Source: Lentisalinibacter sp035655155 (GTDB lineage Bacteria; Pseudomonadota; Gammaproteobacteria; Steroidobacterales; Woeseiaceae). From it: 64,000 bases of DNA. Shown piece after piece: positions 1-8,094 of this stretch; the first letter of the stretch is position 1, and each line of letters starts with the position of its first letter. Under the pieces are notes generated by a model, which was given only the letters and a program-made list of their open reading frames with translations, was not told the DNA's origin and ran no database searches. The stretch lies in assembly GCA_035655155.1 (NCBI GenBank), contig DASRVH010000050.1, positions 56,485 to 120,484 of the forward strand. The letters are read 5' to 3'. The position numbers were made by a program, and so were the translations under genes.

Positions 1-219
1 CGTGCGTCCTTCCTGGTTCACGTCGTCGGCCTTGCTCGGCACGTCGACGTCGACGCAGAGCAGCACCAGCGAGCGGGTGTCCTCCGGCAGGTTCGCCCAG
101 GTGAAGTCCGGGTTGCGGTTCGCACCCAGCGTCATGTGGCCCTCGTCCGCGGGGTTGCCGAAGCAGAACTCGTCGGGGATGCGTTCGCCGTCGCGGAAAG
201 CCGTCGTCGTCAGGTTCAT
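1..219 (-). CDS. PEBP-family (YbhB/YbcL-like) protein, partial
   Basis: Only the first 73 codons lie in the window; the gene runs off the left edge. The translation begins MNLTTTAFRDGERIP and continues with a PDFTWANLPEDTRSLVLL stretch, the conserved start of bacterial phosphatidylethanolamine-binding / Raf-kinase-inhibitor-like proteins (small soluble proteins of mostly unknown ligand). The ATG at 217-219 overlaps the TGA of the upstream coiled-coil gene in an ATGA arrangement and follows a GGGAGG ribosome-binding site, so the two are probably translationally coupled. Substrate and exact role cannot be inferred. Confidence 0.75.
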   Translation of the reverse strand, partial: MNLTTTAFRDGERIPDEFCFGNPADEGHMTLGANRNPDFTWANLPEDTRSLVLLCVDVDVPSKADDVNQEGRT

Positions 220-1166
220 GTTTCCGTCCTCCCTGTCCAGGATGTTTCGCCGGCCTCGGACCGGTACTCTGAGATCAATGTGCGTGCCTGCTCCACCCAG
301 TGGTCGCGCTCGATGCGGTCCGGGAAGTCCTGCAGGGCCGCCTGCACCCGCTCCACGTCGTCCGGGCCGAACTCCGCGATCTGCTGCAGCCGGTGGATGC
401 CGAGATCGTTCAGCAGCCGCTCGAGGACCGGGCCGATGCCGCGGATGCGCTTGAGGTCGTCCCGGGGCCGATGGACCGGCATCGCTCGGTCGCTGCCGTC
501 GCCGCCGCTGCGGCGGCCGCCATTGCCGCCATTGCTGCCGCCGTCCGCGTCGGGCGGCGAGTCGGTGAGCGGCAGGGCGCGGGTGCGCAGCGTGTCCTCC
601 AGCTCTCGCGCCCGGGCCCGCTCCATATCCAGCGCCCGGTAGGCGGCGGTCGCCTCCCGCGCCTTCTCGCGGAAGCGATAGACCAGGGGCGGCAGGCGTT
701 CCTGCCAGCTCTCGAGTTCCCGGCTCAGCGTGAATATCTTTTCGTCCTTCGCCCGGGAGGCCGCCATGATCTCACGGCTGCGCGCGAGCAGGCGCTGCAG
801 CTGGGCATGCAGTTCGTCGCGCTTGCGGTTGGTCGCCGCCAGCGCCTCGCGGCAGTCGGTGAGCGCGCTCGACGCATCTTCCCCCTCGTCCGCCGCCCGG
901 GCGAGTTCCTGCTCGGTACGCGCGAGCCGCTGGCGCGCCTCCCGATCTGACCGGCGTGCGGCGTCCAGCCGCCCTGCCAGGCTGCGGATCTGCCTTCGCA
1001 GACGCTCCCTGGCCAGCTCCTCCGCCTGCAGCTTCTCCTGCCAGGTTGCAGCCGTCATCAGCCGCTGGCGCCGATGACGCTCGGCATGCAGGTACCACCC
1101 GAGCAATCCGCCGGCCAGTGCCGAGAGCAACGCCAGGCCGATGATCATGATGGGCGGACCGGGCAT
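216..1166 (-). CDS. Membrane-anchored coiled-coil protein with C-terminal helix-hairpin-helix domain
   Basis: A 316-residue protein with one N-terminal hydrophobic helix (about residues 6-26), a long charged coiled coil (about 30-190), a Gly/Ser/Asp-rich linker near 205-225 and a C-terminal HhH-type segment containing LKRIRGIGPVLERLLNDLGI. That last segment resembles the helix-hairpin-helix fold found in many small bacterial proteins annotated as 5' DNA nuclease-like, although no nuclease domain is visible. The ATG at 1166 has AGGAG about 11 nt upstream; MIIG six codons later is an alternative. It lies 27 nt after rocD and overlaps the PEBP start by 4 nt. Function is unknown; the architecture suggests a membrane-tethered DNA- or protein-binding scaffold. 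Confidence 0.6.
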   Translation of the reverse strand: MPGPPIMIIGLALLSALAGGLLGWYLHAERHRRQRLMTAATWQEKLQAEELARERLRRQIRSLAGRLDAARRSDREARQRLARTEQELARAADEGEDASSALTDCREALAATNRKRDELHAQLQRLLARSREIMAASRAKDEKIFTLSRELESWQERLPPLVYRFREKAREATAAYRALDMERARARELEDTLRTRALPLTDSPPDADGGSNGGNGGRRSGGDGSDRAMPVHRPRDDLKRIRGIGPVLERLLNDLGIHRLQQIAEFGPDDVERVQAALQDFPDRIERDHWVEQARTLISEYRSEAGETSWTGRTET

Positions 1167-1193
1167 GCTCTGGCTGCTCCTGCTGCGCGCGCG

Positions 1194-2414
1194 TCACGAC
1201 GCCTTGCGCAGACGCTCCAGGTCGGCCAGCACCTCGGCGATGCGTGCCAGCGCCCATTGCAGCTGCTCCCTGGAGATGGACAGCGGCGGTGCCAGCCGCA
1301 CCACGGTCTCGTGGGTCTCCTTGCTGAGCACGCCCTTGCGCATGAGGCGCTCGACGACGTCGCGGGCGCTGCCCTTGTCCGGGTCGATCTCGAGCCCCAC
1401 GAACAGGCCCCGGCCGCGCACGTCCCGCACCAGCGGGCTGTCGATGCGCCGCAGCTCCTCCAGCAGGAAGGCGCCCATCGCCTCGCTGCGCGCCGGCAGG
1501 TCTTCCTCGACGATAATGTTCAGCGCTTCCAGCGCCACGGCGGCGGCCAGCGGGTTGCCGCCGAAGGTACTGCCGTGGTCGCCCGGCCGGAACACGTCCA
1601 TGATGTCGCGGCGGGCAAGAAACATGGACACCGGCAGGATGCCGCCGCCCAGGGCCTTGCCGAGTATCAAGCCGTCCGGCACCACGTCGTCGTGCTCGGA
1701 GGCCAGAAAGCGGCCGGTGCGGCCCAGGCCGGTCTGAATTTCGTCGCAGATAAGCAGCACGTTGTGGCGTCGGCAGATCTCCCGGCAGGCGGCCAGGTAG
1801 CCGGGCGGCGGTATCACGATGCCGCCTTCGCCCTGCATGGGTTCCACGAGGAAGGCAGCGGTGTTCGGCGTGATCGAGGCCTCCAGAGCCTCCGCGTCGC
1901 CGAAATCGATCAGCCGGAAGCCGGGCGGGAACGGGCCGAAGCCCTCCCGGTACGACTCCTCGCTGGACATGCCGACGATGGTGATGGTGCGCCCGTGGAA
2001 GTTGTTGCGACAGGCGATGATCTCTGCCTTGTCGCGTTCCACCCCCTTGACCGTGTAGGCCCACTTGCGGGCCGCCTTCAGCGCGGTCTCCACCGCCTCG
2101 GCGCCGGTGTTCATCGGCAGCGCCCGGTCCTGCCCGGTCAGTTCGCAGACGCGTTTCAGGAACGGCCCGAGCTTGTCGGTGTGGAAAGCCCGGGAAACGA
2201 TGCTGAGTTCGTTCGCCTGGCGGGTGAGCGCCTGGATCAGGCGGGGATGCGCGTGCCCGTGGCTGACCGCCGAGTACGCGCTCATCATGTCGAGATAACG
2301 GCGACCCTCGTCGTCCCAGACGTAGACACCCTCGCCGCGGCTCAGCACCACGGGCAGGGGGTGGTAGTTCTGCGCGCAGTAGGTGTTTTCGAGTTCGATG
2401 CGCTTGTTGGACAC
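1194..2414 (-). CDS. rocD: Ornithine--oxo-acid aminotransferase
   Basis: A 406-residue class-III PLP aminotransferase. It converts ornithine and 2-oxoglutarate to glutamate semialdehyde and glutamate in the cytoplasm. Family signatures are visible: NTGAEAVETALKAARKW for phosphate binding, ICDEIQTGLGRTG around the PLP-contacting Asp, and DGLILGKALGGG with the Schiff-base Lys. The N-terminus (YCAQNYHPLPVVLSRGEG) is characteristic of ornithine aminotransferase rather than of acetylornithine or GABA transaminases. The product feeds proline synthesis, and proC lies 5 kb away on the same strand. First gene of a three-gene minus-strand run with the HhH and PEBP genes, and divergent from the antiporter gene. 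Confidence 0.9.
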   Translation of the reverse strand: MSNKRIELENTYCAQNYHPLPVVLSRGEGVYVWDDEGRRYLDMMSAYSAVSHGHAHPRLIQALTRQANELSIVSRAFHTDKLGPFLKRVCELTGQDRALPMNTGAEAVETALKAARKWAYTVKGVERDKAEIIACRNNFHGRTITIVGMSSEESYREGFGPFPPGFRLIDFGDAEALEASITPNTAAFLVEPMQGEGGIVIPPPGYLAACREICRRHNVLLICDEIQTGLGRTGRFLASEHDDVVPDGLILGKALGGGILPVSMFLARRDIMDVFRPGDHGSTFGGNPLAAAVALEALNIIVEEDLPARSEAMGAFLLEELRRIDSPLVRDVRGRGLFVGLEIDPDKGSARDVVERLMRKGVLSKETHETVVRLAPPLSISREQLQWALARIAEVLADLERLRKAS

Positions 2415-2464
2415 TGTGCGACTCCATTCCGCGGCGGCGTCTTGCGCCTGCCGGGGATTTAAGT

Positions 2465-2486
2465 CCGTAAATCACTAATTTTACGG
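2465..2486. promoter_or_regulatory. Dyad CCGTAAA-N8-TTTACGG in divergent promoter region
   Basis: A perfect 7-bp inverted repeat with an 8-bp A/T-rich spacer lies in the 197-bp gap between the divergent rocD and antiporter genes, about 50 bp upstream of the rocD ATG. It is the only AT-rich patch in that gap. The position suits an operator controlling rocD. The regulator is unknown; it does not match an ArgR box. Confidence 0.4.
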
Positions 2487-2611
2487 TATTTAGGGCGTCG
2501 CCGGCCAGAAAAGCGGCGGCGGCCCGGGCCGCCGCGGCGGAGCGCGCCCGCTGTTGCGGGCCGCAGGCGCGGCCGTTACCGTACGCCGCTTGTTCCTGTC
2601 GAGCATCCCCG

Positions 2612-4453
2612 ATGCCTGAAGATCAGATCGTCCTCGTCATCGTCGGCGTCGTCGCGCTGGGCGTGTCAGCACAGTGGGTGGCATGGCGCCTGCGCCTGCC
2701 GGCCATCGTGCTGCTGGCCGGCTCCGGGCTGATCGTCGGCCCCGGCCTCGGCTGGATCAATCCCAGCGAGGAACTCGGCGATCTGCTGCGCCCGGTCATC
2801 AGTCTCTGTGTCGCCATCATCCTGTTCGAGGGCGGCCTCAGCCTCAGGCTGGCCGAGCTGAAGGAGGCGGCCCGCGGCGTTCAGCGGCTGGTGTATCTGG
2901 GGGCGCCGTTCGGCTGGGCGGCCGCCACGCTGTGCGCCCATTACATCGGCGGCCTGGACTGGGCCGTATCGCTGGTGTTCGGCGCCATCATGGTGGTGAC
3001 CGGGCCGACGGTGATCATGCCGCTGCTGCGCCAGAGCGCGCTGAACCGCCGCACGGCCTCGTATCTGAAGTGGGAAGGCATCGTCAACGATCCCATCGGC
3101 GCGTTGCTGGCGGTGCTGGTGTTCCAGTTCTTCGTCTTCAGCGGCGAGGGCTCGGGCCTGGCGGAGGTGCTGCAGGGAGTCGGTCTCGCCATCACCTCCG
3201 GGCTGGTGTTCGGCGGCGTCGGCGGCTGGCTCACGGGGCGGGCGTTCCGCGCCGGGATGGTGCCGGAGTATCTGAAGAGCCCGGTGATGCTGGGCCTCGT
3301 GCTCGTCGTCTACGAGGCCTCCAACCTGATGCAGCACGAAGCGGGGCTGCTGGCGGTGACCATCATGGGTATTGTGGTTGCGAACATGAATCTGCCGGGC
3401 ATCGGCGACATGAAGCGCTTCAAGGAGTACATCACCATCATGCTCGTGTCGGTGGTGTTCGTGCTGCTCACCGCCGATCTGAACGTCGAGTCCCTCACCT
3501 CGATCGGCTGGCGCGGTGCGGCATTGATCGCGGCCATCATGGTCGTCGCCAGGCCTGCGGCCATCATGCTGGCCACGATCGGCGCGAATATGGAATTCCG
3601 CGAGCGCCTGCTGCTCTCCTGGATCGCGCCGCGCGGCATCGTCGCCGCCGCCACCGCCGGTGTCATGGGGCCGCGGCTGGTCGATGCGGGCTACGACGCC
3701 GACGTGCTGCTGCCGCTGGTGTTCGCCGTGATATTCGCCACCGTCTTCGCCCACGGCCTGTCGCTGAACTGGCTGGCGGGGCGGCTCGGGCTGTCCTCGC
3801 GCCACCGTGACAGCGTCGTGATCGTCGGGGCCTCGCCCTGGACCATCGAGCTGGCCCGCACGCTGCAGGCACTGAAGGTGAACGTGCTGGTGGCGGACTC
3901 CTCCTGGCACAACCTGCGCGCGGCCCGGCTGGCCGGCGTGCCCGTCTTCTACGGCGACATCCTCTCGGAGTTCGCCGAGGAATCGGTGGAACTCGCCCAC
4001 GTGCGCACGGTGCTGGCAGCCACCAGCAACGATGCCTACAACGCGCTGGTCTGCACGCAGATCGCGCCGGAGGTGGGCCAGCGCCATGTCTTCCAGCTGC
4101 CCATGGGTGCGGAGACCGAGGACGATCCCAAGGCGATCGCGCGGCCGCGACGGGGCAACGTGGCGTTCGACAAGGATGCGGTGTTCGAGCGGCTCTGGCG
4201 GCTGTACGTGCGGGGCTGGGGCTTTTACAAGACGAAGCTGTCGGAGAACTACAGCTACAGCGATTTCCTGAGCGAGCGGCCCGAGGACGCGATGCAGGTC
4301 ATCCTGCTGGATTCGGACGGCGATGTGGACCTGTTCTCGGTCCAGCACGAGCTGGAACCCAAGCCCGGCGACACCATCGTCTACTTCGCCCCCGGGAAAC
4401 CGAAGAAGACCGCTGCCGAGGGGGGCGCGAATGCGCAGGCTGCCCCGGCGTGA
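2612..4453 (+). CDS. CPA1-family Na+(K+)/H+ antiporter with C-terminal TrkA-N-like domain
   Basis: A 613-residue inner-membrane protein. Residues ~1-395 form 12-13 hydrophobic segments of the NhaP-type cation:proton antiporter family. The conserved acidic ion-binding site is seen in KWEGIVNDPIGALLAV, preceded by VTGPTVIMPLLR. After the membrane domain comes a Rossmann-like RCK/TrkA-N region (~400-520, SVVIVGASPWTIELARTL), expected to bind nucleotide or ions and gate transport, and a ~90-residue C-terminal tail. This domain pairing is common in gammaproteobacterial antiporters for pH and sodium homeostasis. The 3' end overlaps the hydrolase start by 23 nt, implying co-transcription. Ion specificity cannot be read from sequence. 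Confidence 0.85.
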   Translation: MPEDQIVLVIVGVVALGVSAQWVAWRLRLPAIVLLAGSGLIVGPGLGWINPSEELGDLLRPVISLCVAIILFEGGLSLRLAELKEAARGVQRLVYLGAPFGWAAATLCAHYIGGLDWAVSLVFGAIMVVTGPTVIMPLLRQSALNRRTASYLKWEGIVNDPIGALLAVLVFQFFVFSGEGSGLAEVLQGVGLAITSGLVFGGVGGWLTGRAFRAGMVPEYLKSPVMLGLVLVVYEASNLMQHEAGLLAVTIMGIVVANMNLPGIGDMKRFKEYITIMLVSVVFVLLTADLNVESLTSIGWRGAALIAAIMVVARPAAIMLATIGANMEFRERLLLSWIAPRGIVAAATAGVMGPRLVDAGYDADVLLPLVFAVIFATVFAHGLSLNWLAGRLGLSSRHRDSVVIVGASPWTIELARTLQALKVNVLVADSSWHNLRAARLAGVPVFYGDILSEFAEESVELAHVRTVLAATSNDAYNALVCTQIAPEVGQRHVFQLPMGAETEDDPKAIARPRRGNVAFDKDAVFERLWRLYVRGWGFYKTKLSENYSYSDFLSERPEDAMQVILLDSDGDVDLFSVQHELEPKPGDTIVYFAPGKPKKTAAEGGANAQAAPA

Positions 4454-5078
4454 AGAGGTGATGATCCCGGGTCCCGCCGGCGACCTGGAGGCGTTGCTCG
4501 AGCTGCCGCCGGCAGGCGAGCCCGCCGGGTACGGTGTCGCGTGCCATCCCCATCCCCGGCACGGCGGCAGCATGCAGAACAAGGTCGTGCACACGCTGTG
4601 CCGCGTGTTCAACGAACGGGGTTTCGCGGCGCTCCGCTTCAACTTCCGCGGCGTCGGTGCCAGCGAGGGCGGCTACGACGGGGGCGTCGGCGAGGTGGAC
4701 GACGCGCTGGCGGTGATGGAATGGGCCGCGCGGCGTTTCGGCGGCGAGGCGTGGCTCGCGGGATTCTCGTTCGGCGCGGCGGTCGCGTTGCATGCCGCCG
4801 CGCGGCGGACGCCGGCGCAGCTGATCACCGTGGCGCCGCCGGTCGGCCGGCTGCCGGTGGCCACCGAGCGTCAGCCCGATTGTCCCTGGATCATCGTCCA
4901 GGGCGAGGAAGACGAACTCGTGGACGCCGACGGCGTCGTCGCCTGGGTCAACGAGCTGGCGCCGGGCCCGGAACTCCTGCTGCTGCCGGAGGTCGACCAT
5001 TTTTTCCACGGTAAACTCACGCTGCTGCGCGAGCGGCTCGGCGAGCTGCTCGACGGCGAGGGGAAGGACGCGGACTGA
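4431..5078 (+). CDS. Alpha/beta hydrolase (COG2945-like)
   Basis: A 215-residue cytoplasmic alpha/beta-hydrolase. The nucleophile elbow is GFSFG. An oxyanion-region motif (HPHPRHGGSMQNKVV) and a late His (EVDHFFHGKL) complete the likely catalytic set. The Arg/Gly-rich RFNFRGVGASEGGYDGG block is typical of the COG2945 family of small hydrolases with unknown physiological substrate. The ATG at 4431 overlaps the antiporter by 23 nt; a GTG at 4458 or ATG at 4461 behind GAAGAGGTG are alternative starts. Co-transcribed with the antiporter and the TerB-like gene, which starts 2 nt after it. Confidence 0.75.
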   Translation: MRRLPRREEVMIPGPAGDLEALLELPPAGEPAGYGVACHPHPRHGGSMQNKVVHTLCRVFNERGFAALRFNFRGVGASEGGYDGGVGEVDDALAVMEWAARRFGGEAWLAGFSFGAAVALHAAARRTPAQLITVAPPVGRLPVATERQPDCPWIIVQGEEDELVDADGVVAWVNELAPGPELLLLPEVDHFFHGKLTLLRERLGELLDGEGKDAD

Positions 5079-5080
5079 TC

Positions 5081-5545
5081 ATGCTCGATGCGCTGGCGCG
5101 GAAGCTCGAATCATTGCTGGACGGTTCGGAGGAGGGTGCCTCGGCGCAGGACGAGGAGCACGCCATACGCCTCGCGGCCGCGGCATTGCTGGTGGAGGTG
5201 GCCCGCGCCGATTTCGACTTCGACGCTGAGGAGGCGCTGGCGCTCGAGGAGCTGCTGCGCCGCCATTACGAACTGACCGAGGAGGAAGCGACGCTGCTGC
5301 GCGAGGAGGCGAGCGAGCGGGTCGAGCATTCGGTGTCGCTGTTCGAGTTCACCCGCACGCTGCACGAACGGCTCGACGAGCGGCAGAAGTCGGAGCTGAT
5401 GGGACGGCTGTGGGCCGTGGCTTTCGCCGACGGGCGGCTCGACAAGTACGAGGATGCCATGGTGCACAAGATCGGCGAGCTGCTCTACGTGCCGCGCTCG
5501 GAGGTCATACGGCGCAAGCTGCTGGCCCGCCCCGAGGAGTCATAA
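5081..5545 (+). CDS. TerB-like (COG4103) helical protein
   Basis: A 154-residue, strongly acidic, all-helical protein with two copies of the DFDFDAEE / FADGRLDKYE type acidic motif that marks the TerB-like fold, a bacterial domain thought to bind metal ions. The family is often annotated as tellurite-resistance TerB, but proteins of this size (COG4103) are housekeeping-associated and have no proven role in tellurite resistance. Last gene of the antiporter-hydrolase-TerB operon, closed by an intrinsic terminator that starts at its stop codon. Confidence 0.75.
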   Translation: MLDALARKLESLLDGSEEGASAQDEEHAIRLAAAALLVEVARADFDFDAEEALALEELLRRHYELTEEEATLLREEASERVEHSVSLFEFTRTLHERLDERQKSELMGRLWAVAFADGRLDKYEDAMVHKIGELLYVPRSEVIRRKLLARPEES

Positions 5546-5572
5546 AAAAAGCCGGGCGCGTGCCCGGCTTTT
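5544..5572. terminator. Bidirectional intrinsic terminator
   Basis: A 10-bp perfect inverted repeat AAAGCCGGGC / GCCCGGCTTT with a 4-nt loop. It is flanked by an A run on the left and a T run on the right, so it can terminate the TerB operon (plus strand) and the converging HU gene (minus strand). Confidence 0.85.
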
Positions 5573-5597
5573 CCGATCCGTGTCACAAGTGCGTGAC

Positions 5598-5936
5598 TCA
5601 GACCATGTCTTTCAGGCCTTTCAGGGCCGTGACCTTCACCGTCTTGCTGGCCGGCTTGGCCTTGAACATCATCTCCTCGCCCGTGAACGGGTTGATGCCC
5701 TTGCGCGCCTTCACGGCGGGCTTCTTCTTGACGGTCATCTTGGCCAGGCCGGGCAGCGTGAACGTCCCGGGGGCGCCGCGGCCGCCGAGGTTCTTCTTCA
5801 TGAGGCCGGTCAGCGAGTCGAAGACCGCGGCGACGTCCTTGCGCGTGAGCCCGGTGTCTTCCGCGATGTGCCTGTAGATCTCCGACTTCGTCGGTGCCTT
5901 CTTGGCCGCGGTAGCGGCCTTTTTCTTTGCTGCCAT
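5598..5936 (-). CDS. HU-family DNA-binding protein with lysine/alanine-rich N-terminal tail
   Basis: A 112-residue histone-like protein. The HU/IHF fold starts at KSEIYRHIAEDTG (about residue 17) and contains the DNA-binding arm motif (GLAKMTVKKKPAVKARKGINPFTGEE). A 16-residue Lys/Ala tail precedes the fold, unlike the ~90-residue HU or IHF subunits. Such tailed HU proteins are seen in several gammaproteobacteria and act as nucleoid-associated proteins. The start is set by AGGAG 8 nt upstream. The gene is monocistronic, with a 123-nt promoter region upstream and a shared terminator downstream. Confidence 0.85.
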   Translation of the reverse strand: MAAKKKAATAAKKAPTKSEIYRHIAEDTGLTRKDVAAVFDSLTGLMKKNLGGRGAPGTFTLPGLAKMTVKKKPAVKARKGINPFTGEEMMFKAKPASKTVKVTALKGLKDMV

Positions 5937-6064
5937 GTATCAACTCCTGGATGGAACGAAAAACCCGGGCAATTCCGGCTCGATAAAGCGCGGCAACTTA
6001 CCACAACTCGCCGTGGCGCGACAGATGGAGAATTGCATTTCGCAGGGTTTTTTTCGGGGTTTCG

Positions 6065-6541
6065 TCAATCCGTGAAGAACTGTCGGCGAAATTTCAGCAT
6101 GGCCGGCTGATCGGCACCGGGCGGAGTTGCCTCGATGTTGAAGATCAGCGTCTCGCGATGCGCGACCGGCACCTCGCCGATGTAGTAGGTGGCCTCGCCG
6201 TCGCGCACGCGGCGCATGGTGATGTTCTTCGTCTGCCCCGTGAGGTTCGCCGCCGACACATCGACGCTTCCCTCCACCGTATTGCCCGTCGCTTTCTCCA
6301 CGAAGCTTACGTTCAGCATCGCCCGGTTCCTGGAACGAACGATGCCCGTGCTCTGCGCCACCGTCGGCGTGAGCTGATCGGTGGTCATCGCGTTGTAGTG
6401 CACGATGTAGTCGCCCACCTCGGTGGACGTCTCGCCGGACGGCATCGCCTCGGGCACGTTGCGCTCCGTCTGCTCGCCATCGCCGCAGGCGGAGAACAGC
6501 ATAGCCGCCAGCGCAAGCAGTATCGTTTTCGTCGGCCTCAT
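6065..6541 (-). CDS. DUF4426-type lipoprotein
   Basis: A 158-residue protein starting MRPTKTILLALAAMLFSACG: a short signal sequence ending in lipobox LFSAC, so it is probably acylated and anchored in the envelope. The remainder is a beta-rich domain resembling the DUF4426 family, of unknown function. The start chosen is the ATG at 6541, directly before the signal peptide and preceded by GGGGAGA; an upstream in-frame extension would bury the signal. It is separated from the yggT end by about 120 bp containing a TATAGT -10-like box. Confidence 0.7.
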   Translation of the reverse strand: MRPTKTILLALAAMLFSACGDGEQTERNVPEAMPSGETSTEVGDYIVHYNAMTTDQLTPTVAQSTGIVRSRNRAMLNVSFVEKATGNTVEGSVDVSAANLTGQTKNITMRRVRDGEATYYIGEVPVAHRETLIFNIEATPPGADQPAMLKFRRQFFTD

Positions 6542-6660
6542 AGCGGTCTCCCCGTGCCTTGTCCTGATCACCCTACTATAAACCATCCGCTTCGCCGGCC
6601 CGAACGCACGGACGCCGGATCGCGCTTCGCCTCGGTTCGCTTGCCTCTCGAAAGCTGCCG

Positions 6661-7212
6661 TCAGTGCAGCACCCCGGGCAGGCCGCCGCCCACCGCGATG
6701 CTGGCGGCCTGCAGCAGGATGGCCACCAGCAACGGCGAGAGGTCCAGCCCGCCGATGGTGGGGATGACGCGTCGGGCCGGGTCCAGGATGGGGTTGACCA
6801 GCTGGCTGAGCAGGCTGGTGACGGGGTTGTAGGTGCCGGGCGCCACCCAGCTCAATATCACGTAGACGATGATGGCGAAGAAGAAGAAGCGAAGCGCAAT
6901 CATGACCGTTCGCAGTATCGCGTAGTACAGCAGCCCGAAACCGTGCGGCGTCATGTTGAGCGCGTAGGCCATGGCGGCGACGAACACGAGCTCGAACAGC
7001 AGGATCACCACCAGCGTGGCGGTGTCGATTTTGCCTATGGGCGGCAGCACCCGGCGCAGCGGCACGATGAACGGCGAGGTGATGCGCACGATTGCCTGCG
7101 AGACGGGGTTGCGGAAGTCCGCCCGGAACAGCTGCATGAAGAGCCGCAGCAGCAGCACGATCAGGAACAGGTCGGCCAGGGTCCGGAAGAGGAAGATCAG
7201 CGCGTCGTCCAA
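6661..7212 (-). CDS. yggT: YggT-family integral membrane protein
   Basis: A 183-residue protein made of two repeats of the YggT domain (each with two hydrophobic helices). The conserved motifs are NPVSQAIVRITSPFIVPLRR in the first half and NPVTSLLSQLVNPILDPARR in the second. Homologues (YlmG in Gram-positives and plastids) are linked with membrane or osmotic stress and division-site functions. It lies 33 nt downstream of proC in the conserved order yggS-proC-yggT, presumably one transcript. Confidence 0.9.
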   Translation of the reverse strand: MDDALIFLFRTLADLFLIVLLLRLFMQLFRADFRNPVSQAIVRITSPFIVPLRRVLPPIGKIDTATLVVILLFELVFVAAMAYALNMTPHGFGLLYYAILRTVMIALRFFFFAIIVYVILSWVAPGTYNPVTSLLSQLVNPILDPARRVIPTIGGLDLSPLLVAILLQAASIAVGGGLPGVLH

Positions 7213-7245
7213 GCTCTCACTCCGTGCGGTCGGGTCCGGCTGAAT

Positions 7246-8073
7246 TCAGTCCGTCGCAGCATCGCCGGCGAGCTCGCTCGCCCGCTGCCGCGCGGCACGA
7301 ATGGCGCGCCTAAAGATAGCACGAACGTCCGCATCCTCGAGGACGGCGAACGCCGCCGCGGTGGTCCCGCCCGGCGAAGTGACGCGCTCGCGCAGCACGG
7401 CCGGCTCGTCGGCCTCGCTCTCCGCCGTGGCGGCGGCACCCTTCGCCGTCTGCACCGCCAGGCGGCGCGCCTGCTCCGGCGTAAAGCCGAATTCGGTGGC
7501 CGCGGCGATGAGCGCCTCCAGCAGATAGAAGAAATAGGCCGGGCCGCTGCCCGATATGGCCGTTGCCGCATCGATCATCGACTCCTCGTCCACCCAGAGC
7601 GTCGGGCCGGCGGCCGACAGCACGTCGTCGGCGCGGCCCCGGTAGGGCAGCGCACGGCGGTTCGCATAGAGGACGGTCATGCCTTCGCCGACCAGCGCCG
7701 GCTGATTGGGCATGCAGCGCACCACGGCGTGTCCGCCGCCGAGCCAGCCGTCGATATCGTCGCTGCGTATGCCCGCCGCGATCGAGACGATCAGCGGTGT
7801 TTCGGCCTGAACGGTCTCGGCCAGCGGTTGCAGTACGTCCGCCATCACCTGGGGTTTCACGGCCAGCACGAGCACGTCCGCGGCCGCGGCCACCTCGCCG
7901 TTGTCCTCGCTCACCCGCCCGCCGGACAGCAGTGCCGCCAGCGCGTCGCGGCGCTCCCTGCTGGGATCGGCGACGGCGATACGCCCGGCGTCCGCGCCCC
8001 GGGCCAGCAGGCCGCGGATGATGGCGGTGGCCATGTTGCCGCCGCCGATGAAACCGATGACCGGTTCGCTCAT
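7246..8073 (-). CDS. proC: Pyrroline-5-carboxylate reductase
   Basis: A 275-residue NAD(P)H-dependent enzyme reducing 1-pyrroline-5-carboxylate to proline, the last step of proline synthesis. The N-terminal Rossmann motif is GFIGGGNMATAIIRGLL. The C-terminal dimerisation/substrate domain carries ISGSGPAYFF and SPGGTTAAA, the family signature. Length fits (E. coli ProC 269). Placed between yggS (21 nt upstream) and yggT. RocD at the left end of the window makes the upstream intermediate glutamate semialdehyde. Confidence 0.95.
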   Translation of the reverse strand: MSEPVIGFIGGGNMATAIIRGLLARGADAGRIAVADPSRERRDALAALLSGGRVSEDNGEVAAAADVLVLAVKPQVMADVLQPLAETVQAETPLIVSIAAGIRSDDIDGWLGGGHAVVRCMPNQPALVGEGMTVLYANRRALPYRGRADDVLSAAGPTLWVDEESMIDAATAISGSGPAYFFYLLEALIAAATEFGFTPEQARRLAVQTAKGAAATAESEADEPAVLRERVTSPGGTTAAAFAVLEDADVRAIFRRAIRAARQRASELAGDAATD

Positions 8074-8094
8074 GGCTCCTCCGTTCCGGCTGCC

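Noticed and set aside
5081..5545. Tellurite-resistance operon
   Set aside because: Only a single TerB-like domain protein is present; no terZACDE genes or tellurite methyltransferase, so a resistance role is not supported.
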